A DNA stretch of 64,000 nucleotides from Pukyongiella litopenaei (lineage in GTDB: Bacteria > Pseudomonadota > Alphaproteobacteria > Rhodobacterales > Rhodobacteraceae), in assembly GCF_003008555.2 (NCBI RefSeq), contig NZ_CP027665.1:1116001-1180000 (forward strand), written 5' to 3'. The position numbers were made by a program, and so were the translations under genes. This document shows positions 63,476 to 64,000 of the stretch, one piece after another. Under the pieces are notes generated by a model. The model was given only the letters and a program-made list of their open reading frames with translations. It had not been told where the DNA came from and ran no database searches. Position 1 is the first letter of the stretch. Each line of letters starts with the position of its first letter.

Positions 63476-64000
63476 ATGAGCATTCCGATGACATCCACAT
63501 TCATCAAGCCCATGCACCCCGAGGGCATCCGCTTCGTGGCCATCTTCGCCGCGATCACGGTGGTCCTGTGGCTGGTCTCGGATTTCCTCGGGCTGGTCGG
63601 GCTGGGCCTGACCATATGGTGCTATTACTTCTTCCGCGACCCCGAGCGCGTGCCGCCGGACCGTGACGGCCTGATCCTCAGCCCGGCCGACGGGATCGTG
63701 TCGATCATCGAACCGGCGGTTCCCCCGACCGAACTGGGCATGCCGGACGAACCGCTGACCCGCGTGAGCGTCTTCATGAGCGTGTTCAACTGCCATGTGA
63801 ACCGGGTGCCCGTCAGCGGAGAGATCACCGGGATCGCTTATCATCCGGGCAAGTTCTTCAACGCCTCGCTTGACAAGGCCAGCGCCGAGAACGAGCGCAA
63901 TAGCCTGCGCATCCGCCGCGATGACGGCCGCGAACTGGCGGTGGTGCAGATCGCGGGGCTGGTCGCCCGGCGCATCGTCTGCTTTGTCGAGCCGGGCGCC
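63476..64000 (+). CDS. psd: Phosphatidylserine decarboxylase (partial, 3' end outside window)
   Basis: First 175 residues of the pyruvoyl-dependent decarboxylase making phosphatidylethanolamine. Seen are the membrane segment [39 protein letters not shown] and [16 protein letters not shown] with [19 protein letters not shown]. The short alphaproteobacterial Psd type is indicated. The processing site (GS) lies beyond the window. AGGAC precedes the ATG. Confidence 0.95.
   Translation, partial: MSIPMTSTFIKPMHPEGIRFVAIFAAITVVLWLVSDFLGLVGLGLTIWCYYFFRDPERVPPDRDGLILSPADGIVSIIEPAVPPTELGMPDEPLTRVSVFMSVFNCHVNRVPVSGEITGIAYHPGKFFNASLDKASAENERNSLRIRRDDGRELAVVQIAGLVARRIVCFVEPGA

Overview
The window looks like a chromosomal segment of a high-GC alphaproteobacterium of the order Rhodobacterales (Rhodobacter/Roseobacter relatives). 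The evidence is strong GC bias at third codon positions, families largely confined to that group (DUF6478-type and DUF2794 proteins, MbfA, the ubiUVT cluster, glutathione-dependent formaldehyde oxidation), 1-4 base gene overlaps, and an Irr-type iron operator. No rRNA, tRNA, CRISPR array, insertion sequence or prophage was seen. Coding density is very high and no gene-free stretch exceeds about 300 bases.

Layout. 1-6477: end of glmU, glmS, an AlkD-like DNA glycosylase, moaA, waaA and an LPS-core glycosyltransferase. 6507-15340: a peptide/acyl-amino-acid uptake module made of two tandem M20 amidohydrolases, a MarR regulator and a fused two-NBD ABC ATPase on the minus strand, divergent from a binding protein and two permeases. 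15404-23640: a secreted alpha/beta hydrolase, an HpaR-like MarR regulator, an aromatic amino acid decarboxylase, a DUF3095 protein, an MFS carrier, asd, a ribbon-helix-helix protein and a beta carbonic anhydrase. 23795-26798: a small unknown protein, an M17 aminopeptidase with an overlapping NlpC/P60 hydrolase, and DUF2794. 26989-30495: a phenylacetate sub-cluster (paaI, thiolase, paaK, TetR regulator) with a candidate operator. 30545-38599: a cytochrome c', class III alcohol dehydrogenase, NYN protein, TetR, membrane-bound ferritin with an Irr box, AEC carrier, S-formylglutathione hydrolase, YaiI, a HAD phosphatase and an ornithine-cyclodeaminase-like reductase. 38587-49245: MFS, zapE, folC, accD, a CPBP protease, a degenerate ABC protein with a cyclic-nucleotide-binding domain, and ilvD.

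50608-58717 is the most interesting accessory block. It holds a Crp/Fnr-type regulator followed by a two-subunit ThDP decarboxylase resembling sulfopyruvate decarboxylase, a GMC alcohol dehydrogenase, an acyl-CoA ligase and a complete TRAP transporter, all on one strand and closed by a strong hairpin. An 18-base motif recurs before the first enzyme gene and before the transporter. I do not recognise this combination as a described pathway.

58864-62851 is an oxygen-independent ubiquinone block (ubiT, ubiU, ubiV) joined to a DUF2478 protein and a hemerythrin, divergent from an NsrR-like nitric oxide sensor with nested inverted repeats between them. The window ends with a secreted SH3 protein and the 5' part of psd.
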